Positions 35,835-45,531 of a stretch of 64,000 bases of DNA are shown piece by piece. The translations under genes were made by a program, and so were the position numbers. Numbering within the stretch: position 1 is the stretch's first letter; every line of letters starts with the position of its first letter. Location of the stretch: NCBI RefSeq assembly GCF_020400605.1, contig NZ_JAINRD010000003.1:372001-436000 (forward strand). The letters are read 5' to 3'. The stretch is from Streptomyces aculeolatus. GTDB lineage: Bacteria; Actinomycetota; Actinomycetes; Streptomycetales; Streptomycetaceae. The notes beneath the pieces are model-generated. The model was not told where the DNA came from, ran no database searches, and saw only the letters and a list, made by a program, of their open reading frames with translations.

Positions 35835-35875
35835 GCGACCGCAGGCGCCGGCGGAGCCGGGCTGCCTGCGGTCGC
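35835..35875. terminator. Second terminator hairpin, on the allantoicase side
   Basis: GCGACCGCAGGC (35835-35846) pairs with GCCTGCGGTCGC (35864-35875) over a 17-nt loop, 13 bp beyond the allantoicase stop codon. Confidence 0.65.
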
Positions 35876-35887
35876 GGGCGCTACGGC

Positions 35888-36976
35888 TCAGTCCCCCGCT
35901 CCCGCCGGCCGCAGGCTCCCGTGCAGGCGCAGGCGCGAGATCCCCCCGTCCGGGTGGATGTCGATGCGCGCGTGCGTGCCCACCGCCGGGGCCGGCAGCA
36001 CGAAGCGGTGGTTGGTGTCCGGCTGGAGCCGGGTGCGGGGCAGGATCTCGGTCCACCCGCCCGCCGCCCCGTCCCGTACCGACACCGCCGCCCAGCCCGC
36101 CGCGTTGCCCTTCAGATACGCCGTGTCCACCTCCACCGCCCGGATCTCGCCGCGCCCCGCGAGCGCGTAGCGGATCCAGTCGTGGCCGTGGTCCCGGCGG
36201 CGCCGCGTCTCCCAGCCGTCGTCCATCTTCCGCGAGCGGCCCGGCCTGATGGTGTTGACCGGCGGGGAGTAGAAGCGGTCCGAGGCGTCCTCGACGCGGC
36301 CGCCGTGCTCCAGCGCGACGAGGTCGAAGGTGCCGAGCGCCGCCAGCCACTCCGGGTCCGGGACGACCTCGCCGTGGACGCGCAGGCGCGCGATGCCCCC
36401 GTCGGGGTGCTGCCGCAGCCGCAGGTGCGTGACGCGGCGGTCGCCCGCGACGGCGAAGCCGTTCGCGGCGTGGCCGCCGACCGCCGTGCGGGGCACCAGT
36501 CCGGTCCACCGCACGCCCGCCGCGAGCAGCGCCTCCGGGGAGGGCGTCCCGGGGACCTCCGCGCCCTCGACGCTCACGGACTGCGGGTGGTTGCCGCGGA
36601 AGTGGGCGGTGTCGACGACGATGCCGCGTACGACGCCGGGGGCGCCGAGGCGGACCAGCGCCCAGTCGTGGTCGCCGGCGGCCGGGTGCGGGGCCTCGGC
36701 GGAGGCGCCGCGGCGGCGCCTGGTCTCCCAGCCGTCCATGACCTTGCCCTTGTGGCCGAACGCCGCCGGGTCGAACTCGGCCCGCTCCGGCAGCAGCAGG
36801 TTCTCCCGCGGGGCGAAGAACTCGTCGTTCGCGGCGATCACCGCGCCGCCCAGGCGCCGGTCGGCGAGGTCCGGCAGGGCGGTGAAGGCGAGGTCGGCGG
36901 CGCGGTAGTCGGCGTAGGGGTCGCCGCCGCCGTACGGGGCGGCGGCGCCGGTGAAGCGGGGGATCTCGGCGGTCAT
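35888..36976 (-). CDS. alc: Allantoicase
   Basis: The 362-aa protein hydrolyses allantoate to ureidoglycolate and urea. It shows the internal duplication typical of the family: the motif DGWETRRRR occurs twice (near residues 81 and 250) and HPDGGI(A/S)RLR occurs twice (near 190 and 340). The start reads [19 protein letters not shown] after a short leader. Its ATG overlaps the allantoinase stop (ATGA), so the two consecutive pathway enzymes are translationally coupled. Confidence 0.95.
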   Translation of the reverse strand: MTAEIPRFTGAAAPYGGGDPYADYRAADLAFTALPDLADRRLGGAVIAANDEFFAPRENLLLPERAEFDPAAFGHKGKVMDGWETRRRRGASAEAPHPAAGDHDWALVRLGAPGVVRGIVVDTAHFRGNHPQSVSVEGAEVPGTPSPEALLAAGVRWTGLVPRTAVGGHAANGFAVAGDRRVTHLRLRQHPDGGIARLRVHGEVVPDPEWLAALGTFDLVALEHGGRVEDASDRFYSPPVNTIRPGRSRKMDDGWETRRRRDHGHDWIRYALAGRGEIRAVEVDTAYLKGNAAGWAAVSVRDGAAGGWTEILPRTRLQPDTNHRFVLPAPAVGTHARIDIHPDGGISRLRLHGSLRPAGAGD

Positions 36977-38361
36977 GCCTGCTGCTGCCTTTCGTCCCGG
37001 TCGGTGCGTTCGTCGGGGTCGGTCGCGTCGGTACGGCCCAGGAGCCGGCCGCGGGGTCCGGTGTGGACGCCGCCGTGGTGGATGCGGTGCCCGCGCAGCC
37101 AGGTGGCGCGTACGACGCCGTGCAGGCGCCGGCCCGCGTAGGCGGTGACGCGGTTCCTGTGCTCCAGGTCAGCCGGGTCGACGGTGAACGCCGCGTCGGG
37201 GTCGAGCACGGCGAAGTCCGCGTCGCGGCCGGGCTCGATGGCGCCCTTGGCGGCGAGCCCGGCGAGCCGGGCGGGGCCCGCGGCCATCCAGCGGACGACG
37301 TCGGCGAGCCCGTGGCCGCGGCGGCGCGCCTCGGTCCACACGGCGGGCAGGCCGAGTTGGAGCGAGGAGATGCCGCCCCAGGCGGTGGCGAAGTCGCCGG
37401 TCTTCAGCTCGGCGGTGGCCGGGGAGTGGTCCGAGACGACGCAGTCGAGGGTGCCGTCGGCGAGGCCGGCCCACAGCAGGTCCCGGTTGCCGGCCTCGCG
37501 GATGGGCGGGCAGCACTTGAACTCGGTGGCGCCGTCGGGGATCTCCTCCGCGGTGAGGGTGAGGAAGTGCGGGCACGTCTCGGCGGTGACGGGCAGGCCG
37601 GCTCGGCGGGCGGCGGCCAGGACGGGCAACGCGTCGGCGGAGGAGAGGTGGAGGACGTGGACGCGGGTGCCGTGCCGCCGCGCGAGCGCCACGACGCGTT
37701 CGACGGCCCGGGTCTCGGCGGCCCGGGGGCGGGAGGCGAGGAAGCCGGCGTAGTCGGGGCCGGGGACCGGCGGGGCGCCGTCGAGCACGCCGGGGTCCTC
37801 GGCGTGGACGACGAGCAGGGCGCCGAGGCGGGCGGCCTCGGCGGCGGCGCGCTCCAGGTCCGTACCGTCGAGCCGGGGGAACTCCTCGACGCCGGACGGG
37901 GAGAGGAAGCACTTGAAGCCGAACACCCCGGCGGCGTACAGCGGCGCGAGGTCGGCGGCGTTGCCGGGGACCGCGCCGCCCCAGAAGCCGACGTCGACGT
38001 GCGCCCGGGGCCCGGCCACGGCCTGTTTGACGGCGAGCGCCCGGGCGGTGGTGGTGGGCGGGAGGCTGTTGAGCGGCATGTCGACCAGGGTGGTGATGCC
38101 GCCGGCCGCCGCGGCCCTGGTGGCGGTGGCGAAGCCCTCCCACTCGGCGCGGCCGGGGTCGTTGACGTGCACGTGGGTGTCGACGAGGCCGGGCAGCAGC
38201 GCGTCGCCGCCGCAGTCCTCGGCGCGGGCGCCGGGCGGCGGGGCCGTGTCGTACGGCAGCACGGCGGCGATCCGGCCGCCGGCGACCGCGACGGCGGCGG
38301 GCCGCTCGCCCTCGGGGGTGACCACGCGGCGTGAGCGCAGCACCAGTTCGACGTCGGTCAC
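36973..38361 (-). CDS. allB: Allantoinase
   Basis: The 462-aa amidohydrolase opens allantoin to allantoate. Metal-site motifs: [13 protein letters not shown], carbamylated-Lys segment [30 protein letters not shown] and [11 protein letters not shown] 38361 was chosen because AGGGGA lies 4 nt upstream and [13 protein letters not shown] is the usual start; the frame is open back to 38409. A TTCAAC-N5-GTTGAA palindrome lies 26 bp upstream over the likely transcription start. It is first in the allantoinase-allantoicase operon and divergent from the IclR-type regulator. Confidence 0.94.
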   Translation of the reverse strand: MTDVELVLRSRRVVTPEGERPAAVAVAGGRIAAVLPYDTAPPPGARAEDCGGDALLPGLVDTHVHVNDPGRAEWEGFATATRAAAAGGITTLVDMPLNSLPPTTTARALAVKQAVAGPRAHVDVGFWGGAVPGNAADLAPLYAAGVFGFKCFLSPSGVEEFPRLDGTDLERAAAEAARLGALLVVHAEDPGVLDGAPPVPGPDYAGFLASRPRAAETRAVERVVALARRHGTRVHVLHLSSADALPVLAAARRAGLPVTAETCPHFLTLTAEEIPDGATEFKCCPPIREAGNRDLLWAGLADGTLDCVVSDHSPATAELKTGDFATAWGGISSLQLGLPAVWTEARRRGHGLADVVRWMAAGPARLAGLAAKGAIEPGRDADFAVLDPDAAFTVDPADLEHRNRVTAYAGRRLHGVVRATWLRGHRIHHGGVHTGPRGRLLGRTDATDPDERTDRDERQQQA

Positions 38362-38386
38362 CCGGTCCCCTCTCGGCACGGCCTGC

Positions 38387-38437
38387 TTCAACGTTCTGTT
38401 GAAATGCACTGTCGCGGCGGGTGCCCGCCCCCGTCAA
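38387..38437 (-). promoter_or_regulatory. Allantoinase promoter with class A operator TTCAAC-GTTCT-GTTGAA
   Basis: On the minus strand, TTGACG (38437-38432), an 18-bp spacer and GACAGT (38413-38408) form a plausible promoter. The perfect palindrome at 38387-38403 begins 4 bp after the -10, covering the expected start site. The same palindrome core, TCAAC-N5-GTTGA, occurs at 40094-40108 and 46076-46090. The divergent IclR protein is the obvious candidate repressor. Confidence 0.65.
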
Positions 38438-38534
38438 GGGGCCGCCCGCCGGACGGTTCGGCGGATTCCACATGATGAAAGCCGGATTCCGGGCGGATAA
38501 GCTGCGGTCGCACCCGTACGGAAGGAACGCGAAC

Positions 38535-39326
38535 GTGCCCCGCAGCACCGACGAGTCCAGGCCGCCCGCCGGCGGCGGCGTCCAGTCCCTGGAGCGCGCC
38601 TTCGACCTGCTGGAGCGGATGGCCGACGCGGGCGGCGAGGTGGGGCTGAGCGAGCTGGCCGGCAGCAGCGGGCTGCCGCTGCCGACCATCCACCGCCTCA
38701 TGCGCACCCTGGTCGCCGCCGGCTACGTACGCCAGCAGCCCAACCGCCGCTACGCGCTGGGCCCGCGGCTGATCCGGCTCGGCGAGAGCGCGTCGCGGCT
38801 GCTGGGCACCTGGGCCCGGCCGCAGCTCGCGCGGCTGGTGGAGGAGACCGGCGAGACCGCGAACATGGCGCTGCTCGACGGCGACGAGGCCGTGTACGTG
38901 GCGCAGGTGCCGTCGCGCCACTCGATGCGGATGTTCACGGAGGTCGGGCGGCGGGTGCTGCCCCACTCGACCGGGGTGGGCAAGGCGCTGCTGGCGCACC
39001 TGCCGGACGAGGAGGTACGGGCCCTGCTGGCCCGTACCGGGATGCCGGCGGCGACGGAGCGGACCATCACCTCGCCGGACGCCTTCCTCAAGGCGCTGGC
39101 CGCCGTCCGCGCGGACGGCTACGCGGTGGACGACAACGAGCAGGAGATGGGCGTGCGCTGCCTGGCCGTCGCGGTGCCGGACGCACCCACGGCGGCGGCG
39201 GTCTCGATCTCCGGGCCCGCGGGCCGGGTGACGGAGGCCGCGACGGAGCGGATCGTGCCGGTGCTGCAGGAGGTCGCGCGGGAGCTGTCGGCGGCGCTGG
39301 CGGACACCGGCGCGGGAGCGGACTGA
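38535..39326 (+). CDS. IclR family regulator, AllR-like
   Basis: The 263-aa protein has an N-terminal winged HTH (about 18-75: VQSLERAFDLLERMADAGGEVG, LAGSSGLPLPTIHRLMRTL) and a C-terminal IclR effector domain (FTEVGRRVLPHSTGVGKALLAHL, then MGVRCLAVAVPDAP). GTG 38535 is chosen: GAAGGAA lies upstream and earlier codons show no homology. It is divergent from allantoinase. By analogy with AllR of E. coli and the S. coelicolor AllR reported for allantoin metabolism, it should repress allantoin and glyoxylate genes until an intermediate such as glyoxylate or allantoate binds. A degenerate TTCCA-N5-TGAAA site lies in its own promoter region. Confidence 0.88.
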   Translation: MPRSTDESRPPAGGGVQSLERAFDLLERMADAGGEVGLSELAGSSGLPLPTIHRLMRTLVAAGYVRQQPNRRYALGPRLIRLGESASRLLGTWARPQLARLVEETGETANMALLDGDEAVYVAQVPSRHSMRMFTEVGRRVLPHSTGVGKALLAHLPDEEVRALLARTGMPAATERTITSPDAFLKALAAVRADGYAVDDNEQEMGVRCLAVAVPDAPTAAAVSISGPAGRVTEAATERIVPVLQEVARELSAALADTGAGAD

Positions 39327-39405
39327 CCCCGCATCCGGGCAGCCCTGCCGCATCTCGGAGCCGCCCGGCCGCAACGCGACACACGACTCGGAACGGGCAC
39401 TTCAC

Positions 39406-40059
39406 ATGAACGCGACCGCCGGACCCCCTCGCCCGGCCCCCGCCGTCGCCGGGCTCCTGCTCGCCGCGGGCGGGGGGCGGCGGCTCGGCGGGCGGGCCAA
39501 GGCGCTGCTGCCGGCCGGCCCCGGCGGGCGGCCGCTGGTGGAGCGGGCGGCGGGCGTGCTGCGGGCGGCGGGCTGTGCGCCGGTGCACGTGGTGCTGGGG
39601 GCGGCGGAGGCGGAGGTACGGGCCGGGGCGCGGCTGCCCGGCTGCGTACCGGTGTCGAACCCGGACTGGGCGTCGGGCATGGGCTCGTCGCTGCGCGCCG
39701 GCCTGGCGTCGCTGGAGCCGACGGCCGCCGCTGCGGTGGTGGTCCTGCTGGTCGACCAGCCGCGTATCGGGCCCGCGGCCGTGGCCCGCGTCGCCGCCGC
39801 ATACACCGCCGGGGGTGCCGGGCTGGCGGCGGCCGCGTACGACGGGGTGCGCGGCCACCCCGTACTGCTGGGGCGCCGGCACTGGGCGGAGGTCGCGGCG
39901 GGCGCGACCGGCGACCGGGGGGCGCGCGACGTGCTGGCCCGCGCCGCGAGCCGCGGCGAACTGGCGCTCGTGGAGTGCGGCGACGTGGCGGCGCCCGACG
40001 ACGTCGACACACCCGCGGATCTGGCGCTGCTCGACGAGCCCCGGGCAGGCTGGCACTGA
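39406..40059 (+). CDS. MocA/MobA-like nucleotidyltransferase
   Basis: The 217-aa protein has an NTP-transferase fold with LLLAAGGGRRLGG near the start, a later Lys in RAKALLP, VVVLLVDQPRIG near residue 115 (metal-binding Asp) and a GVRGHPVLLGRRHW segment. This matches the molybdopterin cytidylyltransferase-like family that serves xanthine-dehydrogenase-type enzymes. No xanthine dehydrogenase is in this window, but purine catabolism genes surround it, so support of a xanthine dehydrogenase elsewhere is plausible. It follows the IclR gene by about 80 bp. Confidence 0.82.
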   Translation: MNATAGPPRPAPAVAGLLLAAGGGRRLGGRAKALLPAGPGGRPLVERAAGVLRAAGCAPVHVVLGAAEAEVRAGARLPGCVPVSNPDWASGMGSSLRAGLASLEPTAAAAVVVLLVDQPRIGPAAVARVAAAYTAGGAGLAAAAYDGVRGHPVLLGRRHWAEVAAGATGDRGARDVLARAASRGELALVECGDVAAPDDVDTPADLALLDEPRAGWH

Positions 40060-40093
40060 GCGCCACCGGTCCCGTACCGAAAGCCTCTCGATA

Positions 40094-40133
40094 TCAACAG
40101 ACCGTTGAACTTCCGGGATAAGGAAACTATTCT
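40094..40133 (+). promoter_or_regulatory. Malate synthase promoter carrying class A and class B operators
   Basis: TTGAAC (40105-40110), a 17-bp spacer and TATTCT (40128-40133) form a clear promoter. The class A palindrome TCAAC-AGACC-GTTGA (40094-40108) overlaps the -35. The class B palindrome TTCCG-GGATA-AGGAA (40111-40125) fills the spacer. The gene would have a leader of about 85 nt. Confidence 0.75.
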
Positions 40134-40224
40134 CCACAGGCCAGAAGGGTTCGGAATCCGCTTCCGGCCGCCCACGCCACGTTCCGCTGCGCCCGGCACC
40201 CCGTGCCGCCAAGGAGTGACAGCC

Positions 40225-41826
40225 ATGTCCGCAGTCGTCGCCGCCGCCGAGCCCGCGCCCCGCCAGGACGACGTCCTCACCGACGCCGCCCTCGCCTTCC
40301 TCGCCGAGCTCCACCGCCGGTTCACCCCCCGCCGCGACGAACTCCTCGCCCGCCGCGCCGAACGCCGCGCCGCCGTCGCGCGCACCGCCACCCTCGACTT
40401 CCTCCCCGAGACCGCGGACGTCCGCGCCGACGACACCTGGCGCGTCGCCCCCGCCCCGCCCGCGCTGGCGGACCGCCGGGTGGAGATCACCGGCCCCACC
40501 GACCGCAAGATGACGATCAACGCCCTCAACTCCGGCGCCCGGATCTGGCTCGCCGACTTCGAGGACGCCTCCGCGCCCACCTGGGAGAACGTCATCGGCG
40601 GCCAGGCCAACCTCATCGACGCCTACGAGCGCCGCATCGACTTCACCGACCCCGCCTCGGGCAAGTCCTACGCCCTTCGGCCCGCCGCCGAACTCGCGAC
40701 CGTCGTCACCCGGCCGCGCGGCTGGCACCTGGACGAGCGCCACCTCACCGTCGACGGCCGCCCCGTACCGGGCGCGCTCGTCGACTTCGGGCTCTACTTC
40801 TTCCACAACGCGCAGCGGCTGCTCGACCTCGGCAAGGGCCCGTACTTCTACCTGCCGAAGACCGAGTCGCACCTCGAAGCCCGGCTGTGGAACGACGTGT
40901 TCGTCTTCGCCCAGGACTACTGCGGCATCCCGCAGGGCACCGTGCGGGCCACCGTCCTGATCGAGACCATCACCGCCGCGTACGAGATGGAGGAGATCCT
41001 CTACGAGTTGCGCGACCACGCCTCCGGCCTCAACGCCGGCCGCTGGGACTACCTCTTCTCGATCGTGAAGAACTTCCGCGACGGCGGCCCGAAGTTCGTG
41101 CTGCCCGACCGCAACGCGGTGACGATGACGGCCCCGTTCATGCGCGCGTACACCGAACTCCTCGTCCGCACCTGCCACAGGCGCGGCGCCCACGCCATCG
41201 GCGGCATGGCCGCCTTCATCCCCTCCCGGCGCGATCCGGAGGTCAACGAGGTCGCGTTCGAGAAGGTCAAGGCGGACAAGGACCGCGAGGCCCGCGACGG
41301 CTTCGACGGCTCCTGGGTCGCCCACCCGGACCTGGTGCCGATCGCCATGGAGTCCTTCGACGCCGTGCTCGGCGACCGGCCCCACCAGAAGGACCGGCTG
41401 CGCGAGGACGTGTCGGTGGCCGCCGCCGACCTGATCGCCGTCGACTCGCTGGACGCGAAGCCGACGTACCCGGGGCTGGTCAACGCCGTGCAGGTGGGCA
41501 TCCGCTACATCGAGGCGTGGCTGCGGGGGCTGGGTGCGGTGGCCATCTTCAACCTCATGGAGGACGCCGCCACGGCGGAGATCTCGCGGTCGCAGATCTG
41601 GCAGTGGATCAACGCGGGCGTCGTCTTCGACGACGGCCGGCGGGTGACGGAGGAACTGGTCCGGGAGATCGCGGCGGAGGACCTGACGGCCCTCCGGGCG
41701 GAGCTGGGGACGGAGGCGTTCGCGGCAGGCCGGTGGCAGCAGGCGCACGACCTGCTGCTCCAGGTCTCGCTGGACGCGGACTACGCGGACTTCCTCACGC
41801 TGCCGGCGTACGAACTCCTCGACTGA
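40225..41826 (+). CDS. aceB: Malate synthase A
   Basis: The 533-aa enzyme condenses glyoxylate and acetyl-CoA to malate. It shows [23 protein letters not shown] near residue 105, [20 protein letters not shown] near 210 and a later [18 protein letters not shown] 40225 has AAGGAG 8 nt upstream; the frame is open back to 40105. Isocitrate lyase is absent here. Placement among allantoin genes, with operators shared with allantoinase and with gcl/hyi, indicates that this copy assimilates glyoxylate released from ureidoglycolate. Confidence 0.95.
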   Translation: MSAVVAAAEPAPRQDDVLTDAALAFLAELHRRFTPRRDELLARRAERRAAVARTATLDFLPETADVRADDTWRVAPAPPALADRRVEITGPTDRKMTINALNSGARIWLADFEDASAPTWENVIGGQANLIDAYERRIDFTDPASGKSYALRPAAELATVVTRPRGWHLDERHLTVDGRPVPGALVDFGLYFFHNAQRLLDLGKGPYFYLPKTESHLEARLWNDVFVFAQDYCGIPQGTVRATVLIETITAAYEMEEILYELRDHASGLNAGRWDYLFSIVKNFRDGGPKFVLPDRNAVTMTAPFMRAYTELLVRTCHRRGAHAIGGMAAFIPSRRDPEVNEVAFEKVKADKDREARDGFDGSWVAHPDLVPIAMESFDAVLGDRPHQKDRLREDVSVAAADLIAVDSLDAKPTYPGLVNAVQVGIRYIEAWLRGLGAVAIFNLMEDAATAEISRSQIWQWINAGVVFDDGRRVTEELVREIAAEDLTALRAELGTEAFAAGRWQQAHDLLLQVSLDADYADFLTLPAYELLD

Positions 41827-41890
41827 CGCGCTCGCCCCGGCTGCCGGGACCCTCTGGCGGAGCGGGGGCCGAACATGGTCGCATGCTGCC

Positions 41891-42697
41891 ATGACCGACG
41901 AGACACAGGACTCCCCCGACTCCGCAGCCCCCGCCGTCGCGGCCGGCGGCGCGGGTGCCGCCGGTGCTTCCGGAGCCGCCCGTGCCGCTGTTGCCGGCCG
42001 CTTTCGCGGGTTGCTCGACGACCTCGACCGGACCTCCGGGACCGCGGTCGCCGACGCGGCCGCGCTCATCCTGGACGCCGTCGCCGCGGGCGGCCTGGTG
42101 TACGCGGCCGGGGCCGGGCACTCGCTGGCGATGGTCTGCGAGACGTTCTACCGAGCGGGCGGACTGGCGTGCGTACGGCCCGTGTGGGAACCGGAGATCC
42201 TGCCGCTGAACGGCGCGACGGCCAGCACCGCCGCGGAGCGGCGGCCGGGTTCCGGGCGGGCCGTGGTGGAGCGGGTGAAGCCGGGCACCCAGGACGTGGT
42301 GGTGGTCTTCTCCACCAGTGGCCGCAACCCGTACCCGGTGGAGATCGCGCAGGAGTGCATGGAGCGCGGGGTGCCGGTGGTGGCGGTGACGTCGATGCCG
42401 GCGTCGGCGAGCGCGACGGCGCGGTCCAGCACGCGGCTGGCGGACCACGCGACGGTGGTGCTCGACACGTGCGTACCGCCGGGCGACGTGGTGTACCCGC
42501 CGGAGTCGCCGCACACGGCGGCGGTGTCGACGGTGCTGGGGGCGTACACATGGGCGCTGCTGCTGGCGGAGCTGGACGAGCAGGCGGGGGCGCGGGGGGT
42601 GGACCTGCCGCGGTGGGTGAGTGCGAACGTCCCGGGCGGGGACGAGGCGAACCGCCGCAACTTCACCCGGTACGGGGGCCGCATCCCGGAGCTGTGA
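41891..42697 (+). CDS. SIS domain protein (sugar isomerase-like)
   Basis: The 268-aa protein has a low-complexity Ala/Gly N-terminus (about 1-33) and then one SIS domain: GGLVYAAGAGHSLAMVCETFYRAGG, VVVVFSTSGRNPYPVEIAQEC and VVAVTSMP. SIS proteins bind phosphosugars, acting as isomerases, etherases or sensors. There is no HTH, so it is not an RpiR regulator. The ending NRRNFTRYGGRIPEL is like the YhbJ/AgaS-type single-domain proteins. The substrate cannot be assigned; it is 64 bp after malate synthase. Confidence 0.82.
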   Translation: MTDETQDSPDSAAPAVAAGGAGAAGASGAARAAVAGRFRGLLDDLDRTSGTAVADAAALILDAVAAGGLVYAAGAGHSLAMVCETFYRAGGLACVRPVWEPEILPLNGATASTAAERRPGSGRAVVERVKPGTQDVVVVFSTSGRNPYPVEIAQECMERGVPVVAVTSMPASASATARSSTRLADHATVVLDTCVPPGDVVYPPESPHTAAVSTVLGAYTWALLLAELDEQAGARGVDLPRWVSANVPGGDEANRRNFTRYGGRIPEL

Positions 42698-42713
42698 GGC
42701 GGGCGGCGGGCGA

Positions 42714-42730
42714 CCCGGCCGGTGGCCGGG
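42714..42730 (+). terminator. Hairpin after the SIS-domain gene
   Basis: CCCGGCC (42714-42720) pairs with GGCCGGG (42724-42730) over a 3-nt loop, between convergent genes; further GC-rich pairing follows. Confidence 0.5.
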
Positions 42731-42770
42731 CCCGGCCGGGGCCGTCCCCCCGGCCGGGAGTTCCGTTCCG

Positions 42771-44147
42771 TCAGGCCTCCGACGCCAGCCGGGCCAGCCG
42801 CCTCGCCTGCCGCCCGGTCTCCCCGGCCACCGACTCCTCGTCGACGGTGACCAGGCGGCCCTCCTCCACCACCGGCTTTCCGTCGACCAGCGACAGCGTC
42901 ACCGGTGCCGGCGCCCCCAGGACCAGCGCCGCCACCGGGTCCGCGATCGACGCGTGCGCCAGGCCGTCGAGCTTCCACAGGACCAGGTCCGCAAGCTTGC
43001 CCGGCTCCAGCGAGCCGATCGCGTCCGCGCGGCCCAGGACCTGCGCGCCGCCGTACGTGCCCAGGCGCAGCGCCTGGCGGGCCGTCAGGGCCTTCTCGCG
43101 GTGTTCGCCCAGCCGGTTGATGAGCACCGCGTTGCGCAGCTCCGTGTGGAGTTCGCCGGACTCGTTCGACGCGCTGCCGTCCACGCCCAGCCCGACCGGG
43201 ATGCCCGCCGCCAGCATGTCCGGGACCCGCGCGATGCCCGCGGCCAGGCGGGCGTTGGACGACGGGCAGTGCGCGACGCCCGTGCGCGTACGGGCGAAGG
43301 CGGCGATGTCCGCGTCGGTCATGTGGACGCAGTGGGCCATCCACACGTCCTCGCCGAGCCAGCCGGTGGACTCGAAGTAGCGCGTGGGGCCCATGCCGAA
43401 CCGCTCGTGGCAGAACTTCTCCTCCTCCACCGTCTCGCTGCCGTGCGTGTGCAGCCGGACCCCCTTGCGGCGGCCCAGCTCCGCGCCCTCGCGCAGCAGT
43501 TCCGTGGAGATGGAGAACGGCGAGCACGGCGCCGCCGCGACCTGCACCATCGCGTCGTACGACGCGTCGTGGTGCGCGTCGACGACCGCTTCCGTGCCCG
43601 CCAGCGCGCCGTCCAGCGTCTCGACGGCGAAGTCCGGCGGCAGGCCCCCCGACGACTCGCCCAGGTCCATCGAGCCGCGGGCGAAGGTGAAGCGGACGCC
43701 CGTCTCGCGGGCGGCGCCGATGATGGCGCCGGCGAGATCGCCCGCGCCGCGCGGGTAGACGTAGTGGTGGTCCGTCGCGGTGGTCACGCCGCCGCGGGCG
43801 AGCATCGCCAGCGAGCCCTGGGCCGCGGCGCGGCACATCGGCTCGTCGATGCGCGCCCAGGTGGGATAGAGGGCGACGAGCCAGTCGAAGAGGTTGGCGT
43901 CCTGGGCGAGGCCGCGGGTGAGCCACTGGTAGAAGTGGTGGTGGGTGTTGACGAGTCCTGGCGTGGCCAGATGCCCGGTCGCGTCGATCCGGCGCGCCAC
44001 GCCCGCCAGTCCGGCCGGTGCCGGGCCCGCGCCCACCGACTCGATCCGGTTGTCCGCGACGACGACGTGCCCGGAGGCGTGCTCCGTGCCCGCGGCGTCC
44101 ACGGTGGCGATCGCGCAGTTCTCGACGACGGTGCGCCGTGCTGCCAT
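42771..44147 (-). CDS. 8-oxoguanine deaminase (amidohydrolase)
   Basis: The 458-aa cytosolic enzyme of the TrzA/AtzB-like amidohydrolase class has LVNTHHHFYQWLTRGL (HxH metal site), GGVTTATDHHYVYP, RLHTHGSETVEEEKFC, WMAHCVHMTD and VGLGVDGSASNES. These fit 8-oxoguanine deaminases, which convert 8-oxoguanine to urate. It lies 41 bp after uricase on the same strand. The urate it makes would feed straight into the following enzymes, making it a purine salvage/repair feeder of the urate operon. Confidence 0.88.
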   Translation of the reverse strand: MAARRTVVENCAIATVDAAGTEHASGHVVVADNRIESVGAGPAPAGLAGVARRIDATGHLATPGLVNTHHHFYQWLTRGLAQDANLFDWLVALYPTWARIDEPMCRAAAQGSLAMLARGGVTTATDHHYVYPRGAGDLAGAIIGAARETGVRFTFARGSMDLGESSGGLPPDFAVETLDGALAGTEAVVDAHHDASYDAMVQVAAAPCSPFSISTELLREGAELGRRKGVRLHTHGSETVEEEKFCHERFGMGPTRYFESTGWLGEDVWMAHCVHMTDADIAAFARTRTGVAHCPSSNARLAAGIARVPDMLAAGIPVGLGVDGSASNESGELHTELRNAVLINRLGEHREKALTARQALRLGTYGGAQVLGRADAIGSLEPGKLADLVLWKLDGLAHASIADPVAALVLGAPAPVTLSLVDGKPVVEEGRLVTVDEESVAGETGRQARRLARLASEA

Positions 44148-44188
44148 GGGTTCCTCGGCTTCCTGGACCGGCCGGCCGCGGCCGGCGG

Positions 44189-45124
44189 TCAGAGGTTGGT
44201 CATGTCGTCGGGGATCCGGGCGTCCGCGCCGTCGCGCAGGACGGTCGCCTCGATGAGGCCGTACGGGCGGTCGGCGGCGAAGTAGACGGCGCCGTCGGCG
44301 GCGTCGTTCTTCAGCCCGAAGGGCTCCAGGTCGACGCGGAAGTGGTGCTTGTTGGGGAGGGAGAAGCGGATCTCCTCGATCTCCGGGCGGTGTTCGACGA
44401 CCCGTGCGCCCATCGCGTACAGGCTCTGCTGGAGCGAGAGCGAGTAGGTGCCGGCGAAGGCGGTCAGCAGGTGGTGAACGGTCTGCTCGTACGAGTCGTC
44501 CCAGGCCGGCGGCGGCTCACCGGCCGCGCCGGTCCAGCCGTGCCGCCACCACGCGGAGACCTCGGTGGCGAGTATGCGGTCGTAGTCCTCCTGGAGCGTG
44601 GTGTACGCGTCCTTCGCGTAGCCCCAGAACTCCGAGGCGGTGGTGTTCATGACGACCAGGTCCTTCAGTCCGCCCATCACCTCGAAGTCCTCGCCGTCCC
44701 AGGTGACCTGGGCGACCCGGGTCTCCCGGCCGCGGCGTACGAAGGAGTGGCCGGCCGGGGCGTCGATCCGCTCCCAGGCGTACTCCTCCACGCGGATGCG
44801 CGCCCGGTGGATCGGCTCCTGGGTGTCGGTGAAGTGCCGGGCGAGGTGCACCGCGAACGCCTCGGGGGACTCGATGCCGTGGCGCTTGGCGAAGGCGTAC
44901 ACCGTGTTCTTGGTGGTGTCGGTGGGCAGCACGTGGGTGTTGGTGCCGGAGTAGTGGACCTCGTCCATGTCGCCGGACAGCGCGACGGAGACGCTGAGGT
45001 CCCGGACGTGGTGCGTGCCGCCGTCGCGGGTGACCTTGACGACGCGGGTCTCGGCCTTGCCGTACTGGTTGCGGCCGAGCACCGCGGGGCGGGTGGCGCG
45101 GGCGGGCTGGGGGCGTTCTGCCAT
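44189..45124 (-). CDS. Urate oxidase (uricase)
   Basis: The 311-aa tunnelling-fold enzyme oxidises urate to 5-hydroxyisourate. It has LGRNQYGKAETRVVKV (catalytic Lys) near residue 17, LPTDTTKNTVYAFA near 70 (the Thr-Lys pair), an ARHFTDTQEPIHRARI segment, and the C-terminal duplicate SLPNKHHFRVDLEPFGLKN with the conserved His. The ATG has GGGAG 7 nt upstream and lies 3 bp after the HIU hydrolase stop. It is part of the decarboxylase-hydrolase-uricase-deaminase operon. Confidence 0.96.
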   Translation of the reverse strand: MAERPQPARATRPAVLGRNQYGKAETRVVKVTRDGGTHHVRDLSVSVALSGDMDEVHYSGTNTHVLPTDTTKNTVYAFAKRHGIESPEAFAVHLARHFTDTQEPIHRARIRVEEYAWERIDAPAGHSFVRRGRETRVAQVTWDGEDFEVMGGLKDLVVMNTTASEFWGYAKDAYTTLQEDYDRILATEVSAWWRHGWTGAAGEPPPAWDDSYEQTVHHLLTAFAGTYSLSLQQSLYAMGARVVEHRPEIEEIRFSLPNKHHFRVDLEPFGLKNDAADGAVYFAADRPYGLIEATVLRDGADARIPDDMTNL

Positions 45125-45127
45125 CTG

Positions 45128-45529
45128 CTAGCTCCCTCGGTATACGGAGTAGCCGAACGGGGTGAGCAGCAGCGGCACGTGGTAGTGCTCCCCGGGGCCG
45201 ACGGCGAAGACGACCGCGACCTCCGGGAAGAACGCGCCGCTGTCCCGGTGCGCGGGGGCGTCCTGCCGGTCCTCGGCTCCTTGTTCGCTGAGGTACGGGC
45301 CGGTGGCGAAGACCAGCCGTACGTGGGTGGTGCCCGCCGGCAGCGCCGGGAGGTCCCGGACGCGGCCGTCGGCGTCGGTGGCGGAGGCGGCGTGGGCGGT
45401 CCAGCCGCCGTCGTCCCGGTCGTCCGCGGCGCCGGTCCTGACGGAGAGTCCGACCGCGACCCCGGCCGCGGGGCGGCCGACGCTGGTGTCCAGGATGTGG
45501 GTGGAGACGGACGTGGCGCCGACGCTCAT
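45128..45529 (-). CDS. uraH: 5-hydroxyisourate hydrolase (transthyretin-like)
   Basis: The 133-aa protein hydrolyses 5-hydroxyisourate to OHCU. It has SVSTHILDTSVGRPAAGV at the start (catalytic His in STHILD), an internal Arg in HVRLVFATGPYLS, and the signature C-terminal YRGS, with HYHVPLLLTPFGYSVYRGS. There is an Asp-rich insertion near residue 36. It is 2 bp downstream of the OHCU decarboxylase gene, giving pathway enzymes in tandem. Confidence 0.95.
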   Translation of the reverse strand: MSVGATSVSTHILDTSVGRPAAGVAVGLSVRTGAADDRDDGGWTAHAASATDADGRVRDLPALPAGTTHVRLVFATGPYLSEQGAEDRQDAPAHRDSGAFFPEVAVVFAVGPGEHYHVPLLLTPFGYSVYRGS

Positions 45530-45531
45530 GG

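Noticed and set aside
33303..36509. A 1068-codon minus-strand frame across the GH84 and allantoicase genes
   Set aside because: It overlaps two well-supported genes and two terminator hairpins and has no recognisable domain.
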